Positions 49,851 through 62,727 of a stretch of DNA of 64,000 nucleotides are shown here, piece after piece. Origin of the DNA: Cacajao melanocephalus (taxonomy: Eukaryota > Chordata > Mammalia > Primates > Pitheciidae); the NCBI GenBank assembly GCA_963573385.1, contig CAUYLG010062039.1:62001-126000 (forward strand), read 5' to 3'. Position numbers and translations under genes: made by a program. The notes beneath the pieces are model-generated. The model saw only the letters and a list, made by a program, of their open reading frames with translations, searched no databases and was not told the DNA's origin. Every line of letters begins with the position of its first letter. Position 1 is the stretch's first letter.

Positions 49851-50469
49851 GGGAAGAAGGATTTTATGGAGTTCTAGATGAACTGATTATTTACATTTAG
49901 AAAGGAGTCAAGACCTAAACCAATAATCAAGCCAATCTCCAAGGGAAATGCTGCTCAGAGAACCTTAGAAATGGCTATGGCTTAAGCCAGAGTTGTCATC
50001 AAATTTAGAAAATATATTTAAAATATGGTTTTAAAACCATTACCCTTTTATTCGAGGATGAGCATCTGATATCCTTCACCCCATCTTTTGCCCTTTTGCT
50101 GATTTTTCAGCTTTGAATGGAGCCACCCAAGTTGTAAAGTCTCAAGCAGTATTCTGATCAGTTCTGGTTTAGGGCGGCTCACAGTAATCAGTTTGAACAG
50201 ACTCCTCAAACTACTTCCATTTCCATGTCTTCTTAAATGGAAAACAAAACCAAAAAAAGCGAAAATACAATGTCAAAGAATGCTCCCAGTAGCAAGGCAC
50301 AAGACATTTGCACTGTTCCCCTACCCTACAGGGCAACCCTTAATCCCCGCTCTCTTCCTGGAATTCAAAGGTATCTTTCTCAGAAGGAAATCTGTCCTTA
50401 CTCTTATGTAGTTTTCCCTTGCATCAGATATTCCACCACCCCATCAGCAAGAGCTCTGTGACATGATAA
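49851..50469. other. Unique DNA
   Basis: No repeat recognised. Overlapping frames at 50193-50461 show no known motif. Confidence 0.45.
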
Positions 50470-50640
50470 TGATGATAGTTTATTTATGGTTCACATCTGC
50501 TTTCTCACTGGATCCTCACAACAAGGTAGCTAGGGCAAGCATTATCATACCTATAAAGTGCAGATGAAAATACTGAAGTTCAGAACATGTTTGTGGCTTG
50601 GCAAAGCCTTGGAGTTAGAAAGAGGTTGAGTCAGACTCTA
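50470..50640 (-). mobile_element. MIR SINE, antisense
   Basis: CACTGGATCCTCACAACAAG, then GTAGCTAGGGCAAGCATTAT, GTGCAGATGAAAATACTGAA and GGAGTTAGAAAGAGGTTGAG follow reversed MIR. Confidence 0.75.
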
Positions 50641-50889
50641 CCCAGCCAATGGGCACTTTGGTGTAAACCTGAGACATCCCGGTTTACAGAGGGGGGCAAC
50701 CACCTTTTTTTCCTTGCCTCAAGCTTTGCCCCTCTAACTGGTGGAGAATCGTATCTCTCACTGGCCCTCCTGGAGAAGCCACATGGACAACCAGGGTAAA
50801 ACTCTCAAGATCTTTGAAGGCAAAAATATTAGTCATTCCAGGAGTTGGCATTGTGGACCTCACTCCCTTCCAGGCAGTTCCTGCAGAGT

Positions 50890-51370
50890 TGAGGGGCCCT
50901 CCAATCCTTCTTCCAACCCAAGTTACCTTGATTTTAGCTCCTCACTCTCCTATTTTAAATCTTCAGTAGATCTCCAACCCCTGCATGAGGAAGTAAACAC
51001 CTTAGGTGGGCATTAAAGGCTATCTGTATTGTGCCCCTTTCCTATGGGCCACCCGATTCCTACACTTTCCTTACATGGACTGCGATGTTGCTCTTTCTTC
51101 ACTCTAAATCCTCCTCACATCCTGTTCCTTAGATTTCTGAGCCCTTCTCAAGTCCTCCTCCCTTCCCGGAATTTCAAATCTCTGCACCTTCAAAACCTGC
51201 TCTAAGTTCTACCTCTTTCACTCATATTCTCTCAGTGGACCAGCCTTCCTCAGGTTTTGCACACTCTGATGTCCTGAGGAACTAGTCCACTGCTTCACTC
51301 ACATCACCTCTGAACTATAAGCTGCTTTTGACTACAATGAGGGTCTTGTGTCTGTGTGACTTCCCAATTT
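50890..51370 (+). mobile_element. L2/CR1-type LINE fragment
   Basis: TAAAGGCTATCTGTATTGTG, then GCCCCTTTCCTATGGGCCAC, AAACCTGCTCTAAGTTCTAC and AACTATAAGCTGCTTTTGAC loosely follow the L2-like order from the coding end to the 3' end. Divergence is high. Confidence 0.45.
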
Positions 51371-51514
51371 GCTAACAAATTCCTTGAAGATCAATACTAC
51401 GCTTTAAAGACCAAGAAGCTTACCATCAAGTACAGAGCAAGTGTTCCAAGGTCCTCACTGGATATGTGGATATGCAGGTTGGGGCTAGGACAGCTGACGT
51501 GAAACAGGGCAATT

Positions 51515-51645
51515 GGAATAGAGTCAGACAATCTGGTTGATGATGAGGCCTTGGGAAACTCTCTCCTTCCTAAGCTCATGCTACTCATTGATAAAATGAA
51601 GAGATTAGACAAGATAATCTCAAATGCTTCTTCAAACTCTATGAA
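51515..51645 (+). mobile_element. MIR3-type fragment
   Basis: AGAGTCAGACAATCTGGTTG, then CATTGATAAAATGAAGAGAT, TAGACAAGATAATCTCAAAT and TTCAAACTCTATGAATCATT follow the MIR3 3' half. Confidence 0.7.
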
Positions 51646-52789
51646 TCATTAAATATATGGGGTAGATGGGAAGTTTTCAACTGGGAGACAAAAAAAAATT
51701 GGAGGCCTTAGCAATTATACTGAAGACCTACTTTCTCACCAAACATCAACCACACCTCCTGCAAATCCACTGATTTTTTTTAAGCCCACCAGGCTTAATG
51801 GCCATAATGAGATCCACACACTTGTCAGGTGCTGAAGTCATTTGGCCTTTGGCCTTCATCTTACCAGCCCCCAGCACATGGGAGTTGGCCACGACTTTCA
51901 CACACGTGTTCCCTCTTAACTAATCTTTCAAAAGGAAACATAGCATTATAAAATTTAGAGAGAGGCATGAAGGGAGAAGAAAGGGGGTGGAGAAAACAGA
52001 ACTTGAAAAATAATTTTCTAATCAGGAAAATAGTATCAAATGCATGGGTCATTAAACTGAAAAGCCTTTCTGAATTTGGACAACTATTTTTCTTGAATGT
52101 CTGGGGTGTAGTGGTTACAACACACACCCTCCAGTTCTATCTGAACATAAATATAAGGTTTATAAGTGAAGCATATTTGCCAGGCACCAAAATAGTGATA
52201 ATTAAATTCATGGGGCATGTATGCATTACAGAAAAACCAGAATCCCAGCAGCTTGAGATCTTATAAAGCAGTTGATTATCATCAACACTATAATTACTCA
52301 TGAGCCTAAGGAATGTACTCCAGGCCTCCTCAGACTTGTCTAATATCAGACAAGAGAGCACCATAATTATATTTCATATTTGGGGCCAACCCTAAAAATG
52401 TATGTACAGAGGGAAATGTCTCAACTCTCTGTGCCCTCTGAGGTAAATTCAGGTACTAGAACTTGTCTTAGATGAAAACAATAAATCTTGGTTGATCAAA
52501 ATTTTTTTAAAAATCAGGAAAATAGTCACAGATGTCAAAGTTCCATTGTTTAATTCAACTTAATGAAAAAGTTGAATGAAATTATAAGTGAGAAAATATA
52601 TCATTTCAGACGCTAATTTGATTAGTGAAATTAGGTGGGTAGATAGGGAAAGAGTCAACTCCCGTTATTATAGAATATAGGACAATTTCATCACAAACAT
52701 AAAAGTTTTCTCAATTGGAGTCTATAAATTTTGCAAACTATTTTAATTCAACTACTTCTCTTGATTCCTATAATATCTGAGCGGTAAGC
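51646..52789. other. Unique DNA
   Basis: No repeat or gene recognised over 1.1 kb. The two facing frames at 51861-52364 resemble no family. Confidence 0.5.
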
Positions 52790-52920
52790 AAAGCAAGAAT
52801 TAGTCCTTTATTTGACCATCCATAAACCTGACATCGTAAGAGGTGAAGTGACTTACCCGAGATCACACAGCTGCTTACCAATGGTGTTGCTGCTAGAGCA
52901 TGAGCTCTCTGTGACCTGAT
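52790..52920 (-). mobile_element. MIR core fragment, antisense
   Basis: GTAAGAGGTGAAGTGACTTA, then CCCGAGATCACACAGCTGCT and TACCAATGG match reversed MIR core. Confidence 0.75.
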
Positions 52921-53254
52921 CAAACATCCACCTCACTCCCCCACTTCACCCGCTGCGGTTGAAGCCATGTTGATTGATTTCTTGCTTCTGTAAGCTCTCT
53001 CCTAGAAAAAGCTAATACATTGATATGGGATTTGGATTCCGCACAAATTTTTTAGTGTCAAGCTAAGCAATCTAAAAAAGCACTTTCACCTACTTAATCT
53101 GGTTTGAATCTCAAAACTCTAAAAACTTCCCATGAAGATAAATTAATTCATTTTTCCAGCATCACATGTCTAAACATCTCAAAATGCTGTTGCAATGATC
53201 TGTAATAACAAAGTACTGCAATAATTAAATCTTTAAAATGACCCCAACATGGGA

Positions 53255-53425
53255 TTCCTAAGTCTGAACCACAGTTCTGCTACTTCGTAGCCATGTGACC
53301 TTAGGCAAATGATCTGCCCTCTCCAGGCCCCAGTTTTCTAACCCTAAAAACGGAATGATACCTATTCATCCAGCACACAAGAAATTTCTCGTTGCACAGT
53401 AAGGGATCAACAATTGTTAGTTTTT
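53255..53425 (+). mobile_element. MIR SINE
   Basis: GTTCTGCTACTTCGTAGCCA, then TGTGACCTTAGGCAAATGAT, CCAGTTTTCTAACCCTAAAA and ATGATACCTATTCATC are MIR core. Confidence 0.85.
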
Positions 53426-53549
53426 TCCCTTCCCTTGCTCCAATCTTCTTAAAATTTCATTTGTTAAAATAATGATTGTTTTTCTAGGCTCATTGTGCTC
53501 AAAAACTACTTGACCATTGCATTAATTGATTTTTTTATTCAGAATCTTC

Positions 53550-53660
53550 ATGTGATATTCATTCATTCACAAATATTTATGTGCAGCCACTGTTCTTTAC
53601 TGGTCATATGGTAGTGAACAAAATAAAGCTTTGGTCATCAGAGAGCTTACATCCAACAAA
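53550..53660 (-). mobile_element. L2 3' end, antisense
   Basis: TTCATTCATTCACAAATATT, then TATGTGCAGCCACTGTTC, GGTAGTGAACAAAATAAAGC and CAGAGAGCTTACATCC follow the reversed L2 end. Confidence 0.8.
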
Positions 53661-56600
53661 CTGGACAGCTTCTTGGCTTTGTTCAGTATTTCCATATGTG
53701 GAGGGTAAGCAAGTTCATTGGTAAAAGCCAGAAGACTCATCCTGTGACTTGGCCTCATCAGATGCTCTCTAGTCCACTCACTTTCCCTCAGGCAAAGATC
53801 AGATCCCTGGGAAGCATGCTCCCTGATGCACAGAAAGGTAGCAAGCACCTGCCGTGGACTCCTCTGTGGCTACTACAGCAATCTGACTCTGCTCCAGAGG
53901 GCTTTGTCACTGAGGTCATGTTCTTATCCAGTCCTATGTGGTACCCCACCCACCATGGGGGAGGACTTGGAGGTGACTTGGTGTCTGTGACAGCTTGCCC
54001 CAAAGTTGGGTTTATCCTATGTGTGGTTCTGAGTCAGCCCTCCTGACTTATTCCTAAGTGATAGATTCATTTCCAGCACACAAGAAGTGGTGACAAATTA
54101 CATCACCTCAAGGGGCCCGACCTACCCCAGCATCCTCTCCTTTCCCTCTCTGCCACAGAGCTTACTTCCAAGTGGCCATTATGAACTAAAACAAAACAAA
54201 AGACCAGCCAAGTCTGCCAAAGTTGTGTGGGCTCCCATATCCCCTAGGTCTGTCCAGATTCGAGGACCTGGCCTAGGGTCCCTGGGGATGCCCAGTGCTA
54301 AGCAGTTTGCAGCAGGGGACAAGCCACAAAAGCATCTATGTGGCTGAATAAGCAGACCCATCTTTTCATTTTTATTCCTCTTCAGTGGCTCCTAACCAAA
54401 TCATTCTCTAGTTTTGAAAGGGCTCTGCAGGAATGCAGAGAAAAGGACGGTGACTCAGAAGATGGTGACTGCATCATCTGCTTTGCATTGTCGAGTACAT
54501 TTTTCACATGTTACTGGGTGAAGTTAGCAATAAAGGGCACCAAATGCTAGAAATAGAACAAAAAGAGATAAAGAAAGGGAAAAAGAAAAAAATATCGTAT
54601 TTCCTCCAGAGAAATCTGCCTTGATTCAGGACCACTGGTGTTATAGGAAAAATCATTTTGCTTTTGAACAGCTCTTTCTGACTCACTTGTTGGAAAGAAT
54701 GTGCTGAACAAATAACCCCCTCCTCCCCCTAAACAGCTTTGCTGAAATCCGAACGCTCTAAGTTCTCCTTGTTGACTTGTGAAAGAGATCTCTCTATATT
54801 CATTTGGGCTCTGTGCACGTCACATGATACCAATACATTCCAAATGCTAAGATACAAGATTACTACTTAACCATAGAACAAACCAACAGGAATTTTAATC
54901 AAGACAATATCCAATAATGAATAAAGATGGAATGTTTTGGAAGGATTCCAGAATACACATTTGGGAATTTTTAATCTTGCTCGTCTTTGAATCTAGCAAA
55001 AATATTTTAAACTTTTCTGACTATGCCATTTCAGGCTGCATCCAGAAACCAGCTACTATCTAAGGTATTAAAGCATTTCATCTGCACAGACATTGAATTT
55101 CCAAATCTATTTCAGTAATTGATACCAGATTAACTGAAATATGAATCAACAGACAAGTTTTTTTAAACACATTCTATAAGCTGAATTATTTTAAGATATG
55201 AAAGATGAAAAGAAATCAAGATAATAGTGATCATTATGTGGCAAGAATATTTCTATATTTTAGGATTTGTTTTATTTTAATGTTTGCATTCAGACCAGGC
55301 TTATTTGTAATAGTTTTATCGAATATCTTCATTAAACCATACTCAGCTATTGGTGGCCAAACATTCAGCATGAGTTTGAAAGTTATCTGAATCAACACTA
55401 AATGTAAAGGAAGCTTTTTTATAACAATAATTATAATCAGCTGTAACTTACCCGAAATGCAAATTTTGGCATATTTTAACTGGTTTTGAGAGAGTTATGG
55501 CTGTTAAGAAGGCAGTAGCCTAGTAATGCATTTACAGGTTTAGGATACTGAGGGTCTTTTTCCTGGTTGGTGGGGATTTTCCACAGTCACCCCAACAGCT
55601 ACCACCAAATGGAAACAAGACAACTCTCCTTCCACAAAACTGCTTTGAGCATTGGTGTTTGGGTCTTTGAAAGGGACCAAGCTATGGATGGAAAAAAGAT
55701 GCTAAAGGTGGAACATAGATTAAACGTGACATGTTACACTACAGGAAAGGTATTTTTAAAGACCATGCAGTAGATCAAAGACTTCACTGCACTTATTTTT
55801 GTCTTCACACACCTACTAAACCTGCATTTCTGCTGATGAGTGAAATTCTAGCTCTTTGACGAGCCCAGGACCCTAAATTGATATATCATCCAGCAGCATT
55901 AAAATGTTGGTTTTGCATGATTAAAAGTGTGGGTGCACAATTTCACTGGGAGGAATGAGAGTTGTGAGCCATTTAAAGTAAATCAAGACTAAACAAGGAA
56001 AATGAGAAAAATGGCCTGTGCAATTGCCCTGTTAGTTGTCTCGATATCCCAGCTGAAGGGGAGATTAGAACTGAGGTCAGAGCTGGGGATATTTCCGAGG
56101 GCTGGATGCCAGTTTCAGGCAAGTTCTCTGGCATACTCTGAGTTAGCCTCTAATTTGGATGAGAAGGAAGAAAACAGAGCTAATAATGCATTTCTGAGCC
56201 ATCTCAAGACAGTAATTGATCAATGTCTGTTTTATTTCTTTTTCACTTTATGTATTTGTTTTCCAGAAAAAGAATTATTTTCAGATCATCTTGAATATTA
56301 CAGATTTTGTCTGTGCATCCTGACCAAGCATTCCAGATAGAATCTAGTATACATAGTGAAAATTAAAACACTGAATAACTGTAAGCCAGAGAACAAACTC
56401 ATCCTAGAAAAGATTTTACAATAGGAGAAGCTAATAGAGTTATATATGTTTTAAGAGGTAGATACAATCACGTGTGCACAATATAAAACAGAAGGTTTTT
56501 AATGATTGAAAAAGGAGGGGAAAAAAGCTATTTGGTAGTAGCTTGGTGAACTTTGGCTGAACCTCTCTGTTTGGCAGGCTCTGGTGCGGACAGTCTAGGA

Positions 56601-58244
56601 TGAGGCATTAGGGCTCGCATCTGAGAAGTTGACATCAAGCAGACAGCAAGACATGATATCTTATTTTCCTGAGCCATGCTGACACAAATTGAACTCCCCT
56701 TATTATTTTCTTATGCCTGTAAAGTTGCACTTGGAATTTAAGCATTTTGTGTGCAGATGTTGAGGGCCGGGTTGGTTTAATTTAAATAATTTGCAGATTG
56801 TTTAGTAGCACTCCAAAGACGGCAGTGTTCTTCATCTGAGTTCAATTTTATGAGCTTTGGTTTCTGATCTTCTGCAAGGTAAAACTGAAGCATTAAAAAA
56901 ACCCCAGTGCTCTAAAGACCCTGCTGCTCCTGCTGGCTTCGTTAATTGAAGAAACTGAAGAGGCTGCAACATTGTCTTTAATTTGCTCAACTTTGTACTT
57001 TTTCTTGGTTCTTTACTTTGGAAAAAACAAAGTGCCTTAGGAAGAATTGGATGGGGGTTGGGAAGATGCACTGAGATGGTAAGGCATCAAAATAAAAAAT
57101 CAGAAATAATGAGGACTGACTTGTTATAAAATACTTGTTCCTGTCTCTCCGACTGTAGAATCACTTGGTTTCCAATTTTTTCCGGGCCATAGCAATTATG
57201 CATTTGCACTGTTTATGGAGCCACTTTTCCAGCAGACATTTCTTTCACTGATGTTTACTTACCCAGTTTTCTAACAATTATATGTGACCTCCCTGGAGCC
57301 CAGGCATAGATGCATGATTGTATTCCCATTTATATATGAGTCGATTGTCTTCATTCTCCAGCGTAAATTTGTTTGCCCAGCTAGGCCCCACATACTAAAC
57401 AATATGAAGGAATGCTTCTTGGAAGAAAGTAAGATGTCAGTGTACATTACAACTCCCCTGGGGTAAATGGAGAGCATTCATAAAGGACTAAAGAAATGTG
57501 CTTTATAATGAAATGTACCTCATGTAATTTATGACCCAATACTCAGAGATGAGTTTTTCTCTTTGGGAATGTATGTCTGCATGTGAAAGAGAAGAGAGTA
57601 TGTGATTATATAAAATTCTTAATAATAATCTGGGGAAAATATGTTCTTTCCAGTTTGGGCAATGACCAAAAGTGATTTGCATTGACCTCTATGAGTTCCC
57701 AAAGAGGATGTAAAGTTCTCCCCACCGCCCACAGCAGTCATAGTGCTGGATGTGGTTGTGGCCATGACCTTAGACACAGAGAACATTCTCTCCCTGCATA
57801 AAGAGGAGGCGAGAGTGGGATATGCAGAAAGAGGTGAATGGTGTGTTGGCGTGGGGTTGGGGGGCATGTGCGTATGTGTGTTAGAGGGGAGAGATCCATT
57901 CTTCCCTTCCAGCTACGGTTGTCTCTGAGCTCCGGTCCCTAAACCAGCCCTCAGCTGTATGGACTAAATTGCAAGAGAAAATGACCCACAATTGAAGTTG
58001 AAAGTAGCGAGTTGTCAGCACAGAGTCTCTAATTTTCCCTTGTGATGGACAAGTAAGAGTGGCTTTGACCAACTTCTTTTTTTCTCTAGGAAACACCAAT
58101 AAAACATGTTTTTGCATTAACTACCATGTTGAAAATTCTAACAGAGGCCTCAATTTGACCTTTTGAATAAGAATTGAGGTAACTTTCCTGCAAATGCAGC
58201 TAATGTGGCAGGAATTACAGTTTACTGTAAGATTTAACAGTTAG
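53661..58244. other. 4.6-kb transposon-poor unique interval
   Basis: I recognise no SINE, LINE, LTR or DNA transposon in this interval, the longest such gap in the window. Open frames (largest 116 codons at 53696-54046, 112 codons at 56002-56340) show no family resemblance. It holds a purine-rich run (about 54549-54592), homeobox-like TAATT motifs around 56770-57000 (TTAATTTAAATAATTTGCAG; GTTAATTGAAG) and a G/T-rich run at about 57850-57892. No gene is supported. Confidence 0.55.
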
Positions 58245-58400
58245 AAGTGATCATAGGAATGATCTAGGATGAGCCCCTCATCTTTCAGATAAGAAACTGA
58301 CATGGAAGGAGGCAACATAACTCAGCCAAGGTCACGTGGCTTGTTAGCAGAAGAGCCAAGCCCAAAGGCTAGGGCTCCTGACACCCTGCCCAGTCCTCCC
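58245..58400 (-). mobile_element. MIR/MIR3-type SINE, antisense
   Basis: CCCTCATCTTTCAGATAAGA, then AACTGACATGGAAGGAGGCA, CAGCCAAGGTCACGTGGCTT and AGCCCAAAGGCTAGGGCTCC follow reversed MIR. Confidence 0.75.
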
Positions 58401-59338
58401 TCCTCTCTTCTTGCCACCTCCAACCCAGAAAAGCTCAAACAAAGCCCCACCTGGCCAGAACACTGATATGAGGGTGAAGGATTCACACACCTAGAGGCAT
58501 CACTAGGGCAGAGCTTCAGCTCTTCTCTTCCATTAAGCCACCTTGTGTCTTACCCTGGGTTTCCCAGAAAGGTAAGCCTGGGGGAAGGCTTATGGGCTAT
58601 TGCTTTACTAAGACTGCAACCCAAGGGATCAGGAGTGGAGGGATATGGAGATAAAGTCGAGAAAGGAGAGACAGTCCATATGAAGGTGTATCACTAAGAT
58701 AAAGGGGTCAATTGATACTTTGCCCTATCCATTGGACTGCGACCCCTAGAAGTCATGTAAGCTGTTCTCGAAACTCTCTCTAATGGAGGAAAGCTAGGAC
58801 AAATGTATCCACTGGAAAGCTTGCCTCTGCATTCTGGGTTATGTGTGTGTGGTCATGAGTACTGATGTTGTTCTTAAGACAATATCACAGGGAAGGCTGG
58901 CACTACACTCGAGAGGTGAGAACCACCTGTCAGGGGCCAGGCACTACTGGGTTGAGCCCTTACAGAGCTGGACCAAGAAGCAGGTGAGGCCCAGATGCTC
59001 AGAAGGGATGCAAAAGAAGTGTGCGATATACCCTAGGAAGTGAATTCTGCCCTTTAACATGCCCTTTCGCTATAAATGTAGATGAAGACATAAACAAAGA
59101 CATGGATGTAGACAGGTAAGAAGGGAAATAATTCCCCCAGGAAATTTGTAAAACAACACAATTCAACCCTCTCTGTGTGTTCATCAGTCATATATGCTCA
59201 GTTAATACCAAATAAATGTTGGTTGAATAAAAGAATAAATTCCAAACTGTTGATTAAATGACTCCATAATGAAAAGTAAGCCAAAGCAAATTAAATCACA
59301 AACCCAATATGCTATATAAATGGTTTTGTTACAAAAGA
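58401..59338. other. Mostly unique DNA
   Basis: A short LINE or MIR terminus (GCTCAGTTAATACCAAATAA, then ATGTTGGTTGAATAAAAGAA) lies at about 59195-59240. Nothing else recognised. Confidence 0.5.
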
Positions 59339-60132
59339 CACCAACAGACACTTTTCAAAAGAAAACATGTGGCCAATAATCACATGAAAAAAAATCTCAA
59401 CATCACTGCATTAGAGAATTGCAAATCAAAACCACAATGAGATATCATCTCACAGCAGTCAGAATAGCTATTATTAAAAAGTCAAAAAATAACAGATTCT
59501 GGCAAGGTTGTGGAGAAAAAGGAACATTTATGCACTGTTGCTGGGTTCAACCGCTTTGGAAGACAGTGTAGCGATTCCTCAAAGACCTAAAGTCAGAAAC
59601 ACCATTCAACCCAGCAATCCTATTACCCAAAGGACTATAAATCATTCTATTATAAAGACACATCACATGTATGTTCATTGCAGCACTATTCACAATAGCA
59701 AAGACAAGGAATCAACTTAAATGCCGATCAGTAATAGACTGAATGAAGAAAACGTGGTATATGTACACCACGGAATATTATGCAGCCATAAAAGAAAATC
59801 AGACCATGTCTTTTGCAGTGACATGGATAGAGGTGGGGGGTCATTATTCTTAGCAAACTAATGCAGGAACAGAACACCAAATGCCACATATTCTCACTTA
59901 TAAGCTGGAGCTAAATGATGAGAACACATGGACACATATACGGGAAAAACACACACTGGGGTCTAACAGAGGGTGGAGGTTAGGGAAGGGGGAGGGGATC
60001 TGGAAATATAGCTAATGGGCACTAGGCTTAATACCTGGGTGATGAAATAATCTGTACAACACACCCCTGTGGCACAAATTTACCCATGTAAACCTGCACA
60101 TGTACCCCTGAACTTAAAATAATTTTAAAAAA
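59339..60132 (+). mobile_element. 5'-truncated primate L1 (L1PA/L1PB) 3' end
   Basis: It starts within ORF2 (CAACAGACACTTTTCAAAAG), continues through TCACAGCAGTCAGAATAGCT, TCAACCCAGCAATCCTATTA and TACACCACGGAATATTATGC, then the 3' untranslated part with a G-rich run (59970-59997), ending CACATGTACCCCTGAACTTA and an A-rich tail. ACAAAAGA occurs at 59331-59338 and 60133-60140 and may be the target duplication. The small frame at 59508-59720 is a broken ORF2 end. Confidence 0.9.
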
Positions 60133-60855
60133 ACAAAAGAAGTGATTTTGTTTTGCTCCATCCTTTACTTTTATTTTTTTAAATAATAGCTTTGATCGTG
60201 AACTTTTTAAAAAAACCTTTCAATTACATCCATCATGGCCAATGTTTTGACATCATATAAATCCCCTCATCCCTTGTCAGGTGCTAAAGTTCAAAGTGAT
60301 TGATACAACTGATCTCACCAACATCCCCCAAAGAAAAGGAAATCATTAAACAACTTTTACCCCAATACCAGAAACTCCCCCAGCAGAATCTCTCTAGCTT
60401 ATCCTTTGGCCTTCAAAGCACCTCTACCTTGACTTTAGTAAGAGAAGCTTAAGTTTGATTTGCTTTACAGGTGAGGATCTTGTAAGCAATTATGTATCAG
60501 AAAAAAGTTTCCCAGCTCAAAAATACTTGAAAACCACACCACCAGCTGATTGGTATTTTCTCACCCTCTCTAATGACCTAAGATTTCAATAAGATGGTTA
60601 TCAGGAATGGGGAACCAAGGCAAATACATCCAAAGGATGTATCTATGGTGGCATGAATACTTTAGAAAAATTTCTATTGATTCTGGGATGGCAGAGCCAT
60701 ATGGCTAAATGGAACAGACTGCTAACTCCCAGGACTATGATCAAAGAGGACCACTGTGTTCTCCCCAACACTTTTCTTGGGTGCTTCAGTTAGAGACAGA
60801 AACCCAGAGTGAGAGCTGAGATGGCCTTTTAAAGATGCCATGTGGTTTAACTACA
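60133..60855. other. Unique DNA
   Basis: No repeat or gene recognised. Confidence 0.45.
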
Positions 60856-61314
60856 TGGTATGAATTGAATTGTGTTCTCTCCAAAGATAGATTGGAGCCC
60901 TCACTCCAATTATCTCAGAATGTGACCTCACTTAGGAACAGGGTCTTTACAGATGTAATCAAGTTAAAATGAAGTTATTGGGGTAAGCTATAACCCATAT
61001 GACAGGTGTCCTTATAATAGAGATTTGGACACAGAGACATGCATGCTGGGAGAAGGCCACGTGATGATGAAGGCAGCATGGGGCGACACATTTACAAGCC
61101 AAGGAACACCAAGCTATCAGAAGTTGGGCAAGAGGCATGGCACAGATTCTCCACCGCAGCCCACAGAAGGAACCAGCCCTACTGTCACCCTAATCTCAGA
61201 CTTGTAGCCTTCAGAACTGTGAGACAGTGCATTTCTGTTATTCTAAGTCACTCAGTTTTTGGCACTCTGTTATAGCAACCCTGGGAAACAAATATAGCAA
61301 CCCTGGGAAACAAA
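60856..61314 (+). mobile_element. MLT-class solo LTR, sense
   Basis: TGGTATGAATTGAATTGTGT opens it. AATGTGACCTCACTTAGGAA, AGATGTAATCAAGTTAAAAT, GACAGGTGTCCTTATAATAG, CCTTCAGAACTGTGAGACAG and TGTTATTCTAAGTCACTCAG follow in MLT order. The 3' end is duplicated (61271-61314). It is of the same class as the split LTR at 8258-9512 but in opposite orientation. Confidence 0.85.
61271..61314. repeat. Exact 22-bp tandem duplication at the LTR end
   Basis: TATAGCAACCCTGGGAAACA with AA occupies 61271-61292 and is repeated without change at 61293-61314. Identity in an otherwise old LTR indicates a young replication-slippage event or a length polymorphism. Confidence 0.95.
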
Positions 61315-62727
61315 TGTACCACCCCTACCCATTGTACTATGGAAGTAAATGGGGATAGCTGATGCCAGAGATTAGAAGTGGCAGGCCCAAGGTCACAAAC
61401 CAAGTTATAGCAGAACAATCGGGGTCCCTCATCACCCGAGGAGCCAGATATAGATGAGGCTCACCCAAGGGAACTATCCTGTCTTCCGTCCTAAAACACC
61501 CATGTTGCAATATGGGTAAACAAAAGCCCATAGGAGAAGATCTTTCTTCCTATATTCCCTTCAGAGGAAAGAGAATTAACCCCATGCCCTCTCAACAGGG
61601 CAGAGCTAGCACATCTTGAAAACAGCATCTCTAGGCCTTCCCCTCATGTTCTCTCCAGCACCCTTCCCACATTATTAGTGACTGATGAATCGATCAGCAA
61701 ACACATAGCTACTCTGATGATTCATGCCCCATTCCGTGGCCTACTGAAGGAATGGATAACTTTTAAAAATGAACAAACTGATCTGTGCTGAAGACAGCTA
61801 GAAACACCGAAATAGAAACAAACAACAATAAAAGAAAAATAGTGAAGGTGTGCACTGAAAGTGAAAGAAAACTAAGAGAGCTAGTGGGCATTTCCTGGCA
61901 TGCTCTGTGGTGGGTGGAGGGACTCGGCTGTAGCCTGGAAACTCAAACTGAGTCCAGCACTAGATTTATAAAATGGAAACATCTGGTTGGTCCTCAGCAA
62001 TGTCCCTTAGTTAACAGATAGCTCTGGGTTCCTTGCCAAGCCCTTGCTGACCACTCTATCAGGAGATCCCAAAATGAGTTGGAGTGTCTCGCTGTCTAGG
62101 GAACAAAGAAAGGAAAAACTATAATTTATGTTGTCAAATAATTTCCAACCCAATGGGAAGATTCACTCTCTATCTTCAAGGAAGGCTCAGTTTGATGTAA
62201 CGGAGAGAGTGTGGCTTTTGCAGGCAATCAGACTTTGGTAGGAATTCCGGGCCCAACATTTAAGTCTGGCTTAGCTACCTTCATGGTAGATGGAGAGGTG
62301 TACCACCAAGACCCCACCTCACAGAAGGATTTTAGGGGTCATGCCTTTCCTGGGGCAATCACATCTGGCGACTGGTCTAGGTATCGATACAAAGACCTAG
62401 TCATTTCAGCCTGATTTGAGACAATCTTGATGGGCAAGCATTGTGCAGTTTGGCCAATGCTTCATTGGACTTACATTGCAATTGCCTCCTCCTTGTCTCT
62501 TCTCTCTTCCTTTTGCAGGTATTGATCTCTAACAAATATCTGCACCCCAAACTCCAGCACCTTGCTTTTGCAGAACCTATGCCAACCTCACGAAGCACCA
62601 TTTGGTCATGTAAAGACAGAGCAGCAGTGGTTTTTCTGCAGGGATATTAGTGGGGAGAAAATGAGATCACATATATGGAGCTTCCTACATTGTGGCTGGC
62701 ATAGTGGCATGCTTATGAAAGTTGGTT
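61315..62727. other. Unique DNA
   Basis: No repeat or gene recognised over 1.4 kb. Open frames are under 80 codons. Confidence 0.5.
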
